Source: JABSOG01 sp965277695
GTDB lineage: Bacteria; Pseudomonadota; Gammaproteobacteria; Enterobacterales; Alteromonadaceae
DNA: 64,000 nucleotides
Reading direction: 5' to 3'
Assembly (NCBI GenBank): GCA_965277695.1
Contig: CBDIDQ010000006.1
Span: 1-64,000, forward strand
The first letter of the stretch is position 1; the number at the start of each line of letters is the position of its first letter. Under the pieces are notes generated by a model. That model was given only the letters and a program-made list of their open reading frames with translations. It did no database searches and was not told where the DNA came from. Position numbers and translations under genes: made by a program. Positions 60,711 to 64,000 of the stretch are shown piece by piece.

Positions 60711-61366
60711 ACTGTCTTCTCCTGGGTAACTTGCTCTGAATTAGCAAGATGGTCTTTGTTTAATTGTAGCCATTGCAAAGCGATGATAGTAGTCGCGTTA
60801 TCGACTTTACCTTGATTTAGCCACTTCATTGCCGCTTCTCGCTTCACTACGCGCACTCGGATATCTTCGTCTTCTTCTGCTAAACCGTAAACCCCGGCGA
60901 CTTTACGACAGTCTACAGTGGCGACAAACAATTCAATTCGTTCAGACATGCCACCCGGGCTGGTATAGTAACTCATTACTGATTGGACATTCGTCAACTC
61001 AATGCCCGCTTCTTCTTTGGCTTCGCGAATAGCGACATCGCGCGATGCTTCATTAAGTTCGGTCATGCCAGCAATACATTCAATTAACCAAGGAGAGGAT
61101 TTATCGCCATTTCTTTGAATCGCCGCTTGTGCGCCGACGCGAAATTGTTCGACCAATATCACTTCATCGGTGATCGGATCATAAGGTAAAACAGCCACCG
61201 CATCCCCTCGCTCAAACAACTCTCGAACAATTTCACCACTCCAATCGCCGCAAAACAAACGGTGTTGTAAGGTATATTGTTGCACCTTGAAAAAGCCATC
61301 AAATACCGTCTTTTGTTCAATGATATTAACATCATCTTGTTTAAACGCAGAACTATCAGGTTTCAC
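60707..61366 (-). CDS. nudF: ADP-ribose pyrophosphatase
   Basis: This 219-residue Nudix hydrolase has the Nudix box GMTELNEASRDVAIREAKEEAGI. Further family features are VLPYDPITDEVILVEQFRVGAQ and the downstream SMSYYTSPGGMSERIELFVA-type loop (here VMSYYTSPGGMSERI). It cleaves ADP-ribose to AMP and ribose-5-phosphate. The order nudF-yqiB-cpdA, divergent from tolC, is the E. coli arrangement. The stop overlaps yqiB's start (ATGA). Confidence 0.94.
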   Translation of the reverse strand: MKPDSSAFKQDDVNIIEQKTVFDGFFKVQQYTLQHRLFCGDWSGEIVRELFERGDAVAVLPYDPITDEVILVEQFRVGAQAAIQRNGDKSSPWLIECIAGMTELNEASRDVAIREAKEEAGIELTNVQSVMSYYTSPGGMSERIELFVATVDCRKVAGVYGLAEEDEDIRVRVVKREAAMKWLNQGKVDNATTIIALQWLQLNKDHLANSEQVTQEKTV

Positions 61367-61652
61367 TGTTTATGCTCATCATTATTGCCCATCATTGTTG
61401 CCCATCATTATTGCTTAGTCGAGTGTTCGTCAGTTTACAACAACTGGTGATATTCACCAAAAATAAGTTAGCCTAAATACTTTTTGTGTGATGCCGCCAT
61501 TACACTGTTGCCAAGCAAATATTCTGTTACACTATCCAGCCTTAATTTACGCAAAGTAGGTTACGCAGCGGTGAAAGTCCCCGTACAATTGCTCCCCTAC
61601 AAAAATTCTTGTTTGTTCAATAGATTACTAAAGCTAAGGAAGATGATTAGCA
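61367..61652 (+). promoter_or_regulatory. Divergent nudF / tolC promoter region
   Basis: There are 286 bases without genes. A short tandem repeat (GCCCATCATTGTTGCCCATCATTATTG, 61388-61414) is seen near nudF. AAGGAAGATGATTAGCA precedes the tolC ATG. No riboswitch is supported. Confidence 0.4.
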
Positions 61653-63017
61653 ATGAAGAATAAATTACTACCGCTCATAATCAGTTTAACGTTGGGTTCT
61701 GTAAGCACGCTAGCTAACGCTGACGACCTTAGTCAAATCTATCAGTTAGCGCTGACTAAAGATCCACAAGTGTTAAAAGCCGCCGCGACCATGGAAGCGA
61801 ACAAAGAAGGCATCATACAAGCCCGCTCTGTACTGTTTCCACAGCTGTCATTATCCAGTAGTGTATCGTATTCAGACAGCTCTGGCTCAGCCCGTCAAAC
61901 CAGCTCTGGACCATTTTTTGCCGTTGAGCGAGATTCAATCAGAAATAACTATACGGTTAATCTGAGCCAAGAAATTTTCAACATGAAAACTTGGCATCAA
62001 TTGGAGATCTCCCATAAACGTTCATTGCAAAGCCAAGTCAGTTACAAGCTGGCGACACAAAACCTGATCAACCGGGTGGCACAAGTTTATTTCAATGTGC
62101 TTAAAGCTCAGGACGATCTCGAATTTGCTCAAGCAGAAAACAAAGCCATTGAGCGTCAACTCGAACAAACCAACCAACGCTTTAAAGTGGGTTTAACCGC
62201 CATCACTGATGTTCATGAAGCACAGGCTTTGTTTGATAACTCAGTCGCCACTGTTATTGGCGCAGAAAATAATGTTGAAATTCAAAAAGAACTGTTACGT
62301 GAGATCACCGGACAGTACCACCAAGAACTCGAACCGCTCAATACTGGACGTTTCAGTGCCGCCAAACAAGAAAGCTCTGCGGGCAACTGGGTCAATATGG
62401 CTCAGGCAAATAACCAAGAATTGCAAATCGAAACCATTAGCATGGAAATTGCCCAAGAAAACATCAAAGATGCCAGCGCCGGTCACTTGCCAACGATCAG
62501 CCTTGATGCGGATTGGGGCAGAAGCAATACCAACAGAGAGCAACAAACCTTTAACAATATTGAAGAGAATGACAATCCACAACGTAGTGAATCCAAATCA
62601 ATTGGCATCTCGTTGTCGGTGCCTATCTTTAGTGGTTTAAGAACCGAGTCACAAATCAAGCAGGCGCAATTCGATTACGTTGCCGCCAGTGAAGACCGTG
62701 AATTGGCTCACCGCCGCATCGTCAGAACCGTTCGCACCTCTTATGCCAATGTCAGAAGTTTGGTCTCTACGCTAAAAGCATTAGAGCAAGCTCAGGTATC
62801 TGCCGAAAGTGCCCTTAAAGCTACTGAAGCGGGTTTTGAAGTAGGCACCCGAACCATCGTTGACGTACTAGACAGCACCCAAAGTCTGTTTAGCGCCAAA
62901 CGTAATTTGGCCAGCTCACGCTACGATTACATCATGGAAGTGTTGAACCTCAAACTGGCCGCCGGCACAGTGTCTGGTTCAGATATTGATGGGATTAATC
63001 AGGGGCTGGGTAAGTAA
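61653..63017 (+). CDS. tolC: Outer-membrane efflux channel TolC
   Basis: This 454-residue protein has a signal peptide ending STLANADD. Both halves carry the OEP repeat: DLSQIYQLALTKDPQVLKAAATMEANKEGIIQARSVLFPQLSLS and the second-half ANNQELQIETISMEIAQENIKDASAGHLPTISLDADW. Helical barrel segments (RFKVGLTAITDVHEAQALFDN; GFEVGTRTIVDVLDSTQSLFSA) are the TolC signature. It is the exit duct for drug efflux and type I secretion, which may also serve exported proteins here. Divergent from nudF. Confidence 0.96.
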   Translation: MKNKLLPLIISLTLGSVSTLANADDLSQIYQLALTKDPQVLKAAATMEANKEGIIQARSVLFPQLSLSSSVSYSDSSGSARQTSSGPFFAVERDSIRNNYTVNLSQEIFNMKTWHQLEISHKRSLQSQVSYKLATQNLINRVAQVYFNVLKAQDDLEFAQAENKAIERQLEQTNQRFKVGLTAITDVHEAQALFDNSVATVIGAENNVEIQKELLREITGQYHQELEPLNTGRFSAAKQESSAGNWVNMAQANNQELQIETISMEIAQENIKDASAGHLPTISLDADWGRSNTNREQQTFNNIEENDNPQRSESKSIGISLSVPIFSGLRTESQIKQAQFDYVAASEDRELAHRRIVRTVRTSYANVRSLVSTLKALEQAQVSAESALKATEAGFEVGTRTIVDVLDSTQSLFSAKRNLASSRYDYIMEVLNLKLAAGTVSGSDIDGINQGLGK

Positions 63018-63030
63018 AACAGTCACTTTT

Positions 63031-63069
63031 GGTTTTGGCTATGCACAAGGTAAAAGCATAGCCAAAACC
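63031..63069. terminator. Hairpin between convergent tolC and Uma2 genes
   Basis: The 14-bp perfect stem GGTTTTGGCTATGC / GCATAGCCAAAACC has an 11-base loop. It probably ends both genes, although no strict T-run follows. Confidence 0.65.
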
Positions 63070-63077
63070 GGCCAATT

Positions 63078-63659
63078 TTACCCCGCTAAAAACTCTGCTA
63101 TATCCTTGTTTTCAACCCGATAATAAATCGCTTCAACTGACAAAGTTAAATCAATCGACTCAAAGTAAACCTCATCACCCAAGAAATAAGAACTTGTTCG
63201 CCAGTCATCACTTTTGCGCAATACTCTAACAGCGGCAATATCTTGCTCAATCAGCACATACTCTTTGAGTGTGGGGATATTGATATATTCCAGCTTCTTG
63301 GCACTTTCATCGATTTTACGTGTTGAACGGGAGATAATCTCAACAATGATCACCGATGTTTGAGTCACCCTGCCCTCGTCAATAAACTCATTATCACAGG
63401 TCACCAACACATCAGGATAACGACAATTCCCAGTTGCAGTTTTTAGCATCAAATCAGCGCAAAAAGGTTCACATGAGGTATTATGCAAATGAACGCCAAA
63501 ACAACGCATAAGGTTTGCGGCAATTCTGCCGTGATTGGGGCTCGCACTAGCCATGGCATAAAGATAACCATCAACATATTCATGTTTTACTTCATTTATT
63601 CGTTCAGCTTTAAGATATTCTTCTGTGGTAACCGTGTCAGTATTTTTAGCAACAGGCAT
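63078..63659 (-). CDS. Uma2-family (DUF820) endonuclease-like protein
   Basis: This ~193-residue PD-(D/E)XK-fold protein has TTEEYLKAERINEVKHEYVDGYLYAMASASPNHGRIAANL, CRYPDVLVTCD (active Asp) and VIIVEIISRSTRKIDESAKKLEYINIPTLKEYVLIEQD (active Glu). These are the Uma2 signature. The family is abundant in cyanobacteria and scattered elsewhere; function is unknown. The start at MPVAKNTDTV (63659) has AAGG upstream; GTG 63707 or internal ATGs are alternatives. It is convergent with tolC. Confidence 0.87.
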   Translation of the reverse strand: MPVAKNTDTVTTEEYLKAERINEVKHEYVDGYLYAMASASPNHGRIAANLMRCFGVHLHNTSCEPFCADLMLKTATGNCRYPDVLVTCDNEFIDEGRVTQTSVIIVEIISRSTRKIDESAKKLEYINIPTLKEYVLIEQDIAAVRVLRKSDDWRTSSYFLGDEVYFESIDLTLSVEAIYYRVENKDIAEFLAG

Positions 63660-63707
63660 AGTGTTAACCTTAACGTGATTCGACATTTTCATTTTACTTA
63701 AAATCAC

Positions 63708-63904
63708 TCGTTTTACACCTTAAATCTCACGCTGCTCCAAAGACAAACACACAGTTTGGTGACTCAAGTTGCGACAGACGTGCTAGACTTCAACACAATA
63801 CCTTAAAGCAATAGCTTAAAAACGATGCCTTAAAGCTATGCCTTAAAACAGCCATTTACGCTTCCCTACTCTACCCAATAGGCCAATATAAATTTGAACA
63901 GGAT
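63708..63904. other. Intergenic region before the sigma-factor-like gene
   Basis: AT-rich, with a direct repeat of CCTTAAAGCAATAGCTTAAAA / CCTTAAAGCTATGCCTTAAAA near 63800-63850. It should carry the promoters of the divergent genes. AACAGGATAT precedes the ATG at 63905. Confidence 0.35.
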
Positions 63905-64000
63905 ATGACGACAATGCTAACCGAAGCAAGGCTCGACCCTCATGAGATCACTCGTTTACTCAATATCGTAAAAGAAGGCGATCGCAGTGTTTTAGATCAG
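63905..64000 (+). CDS. Start of an ECF-like sigma-70 factor, cut by the window edge
   Basis: Thirty-two codons are visible: MTTMLTEARLDPHEITRLLNIVKEGDRSVLDQ. The pattern ITRLLNIVKEGDRSVLDQ matches the N-terminus of the ECF-like sigma group often encoded next to Ser/Thr protein kinases (TIGR02999 type). The rest of the gene, including sigma regions 2 and 4, lies outside the window, so the call rests on a short stretch. Confidence 0.6.
   Translation, partial: MTTMLTEARLDPHEITRLLNIVKEGDRSVLDQ

Noticed and set aside
61555..61600. A riboswitch-like stretch (GCAGCGGTGAAAGTCCCCGTAC) before tolC
   Set aside because: It lacks the conserved core of any riboswitch class I know, and tolC is not normally riboswitch-controlled.

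Overview
The window is chromosomal DNA from a free-living, probably marine, gammaproteobacterium; I cannot name the genus. Several gene orders are typical of the class: ybeL next to leuS, then leuS-lptE-holA-nadD; perM-bepA-yfgD(-wrbA); ubiE-ubiJ-ubiB; and nudF-yqiB-cpdA divergent from tolC. Secreted proteases with PPC domains, a B12-regulated TonB receptor and many dispersed palindromic repeats also fit an environmental gammaproteobacterium. Between these conserved blocks lie accessory islands and decayed genes.

Layout. 1-4802 (minus strand) is an ebo cluster (eboD, eboC, eboA, eboB and the first codons of another gene). Its EboD carries an N-terminal DedA/VTT membrane domain. 5187-6026 is an Rpn-type nuclease. 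6195-10243 is a cobalamin riboswitch, a BtuB-like receptor and a lipoprotein that resembles, in layout and context, the B12-binding propeller lipoprotein BtuG. 10329-14219 is one M4 metalloprotease gene broken twice: a 2050-bp IS1634-type element (11998-14047, 6-bp target duplication) and a 5-bp tandem duplication. 14350-16530 holds a divergent MsrA, a small hypothetical gene and a decayed DUF222/HNH endonuclease gene riddled with repeats. 16978-21289 is an AT-rich two-gene conflict (defence) module: a TIR-CHAT-SIR2 protein followed by an overlapping nSTAND-type NTPase. 21382-25114 has a cytochrome P460 relic, an aspartoacylase and a secreted subtilase. 25431-27550 is a methyltransferase plus a GNAT-CRP fusion. 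27809-28800 is a palindromic element whose right half has been amplified into a 197-bp tandem array. 28889-32385 is a tail-only, P2-like phage module. 32791-34386 is a secreted metalloprotease.

From 34635 onward most genes are core: a Lon-like protease, ybeL, leuS-lptE-holA-nadD, perM-tusA, bepA-yfgD-wrbA-DUF2069, an AAA/PD-(D/E)XK protein with a relic ccdAB, vapBC, rmuC-queE, queC, ltaE plus a tautomerase, ubiEJB, cpdA-yqiB-nudF (yqiB is frameshifted), tolC, a Uma2 nuclease, and the start of an ECF-like sigma factor at the right edge.

At least four families of dispersed repeats recur: a multi-hairpin element used as a terminator; the GAGCTGGAGCTCG palindrome; a 190-bp element with long inverted arms; and a 225-290-bp palindromic element. 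They mark many of the junctions where genes have been broken or joined. The best candidates for undescribed biology are the TIR-CHAT-SIR2/nSTAND pair, the BtuG-like lipoprotein and the VTT-EboD fusion.
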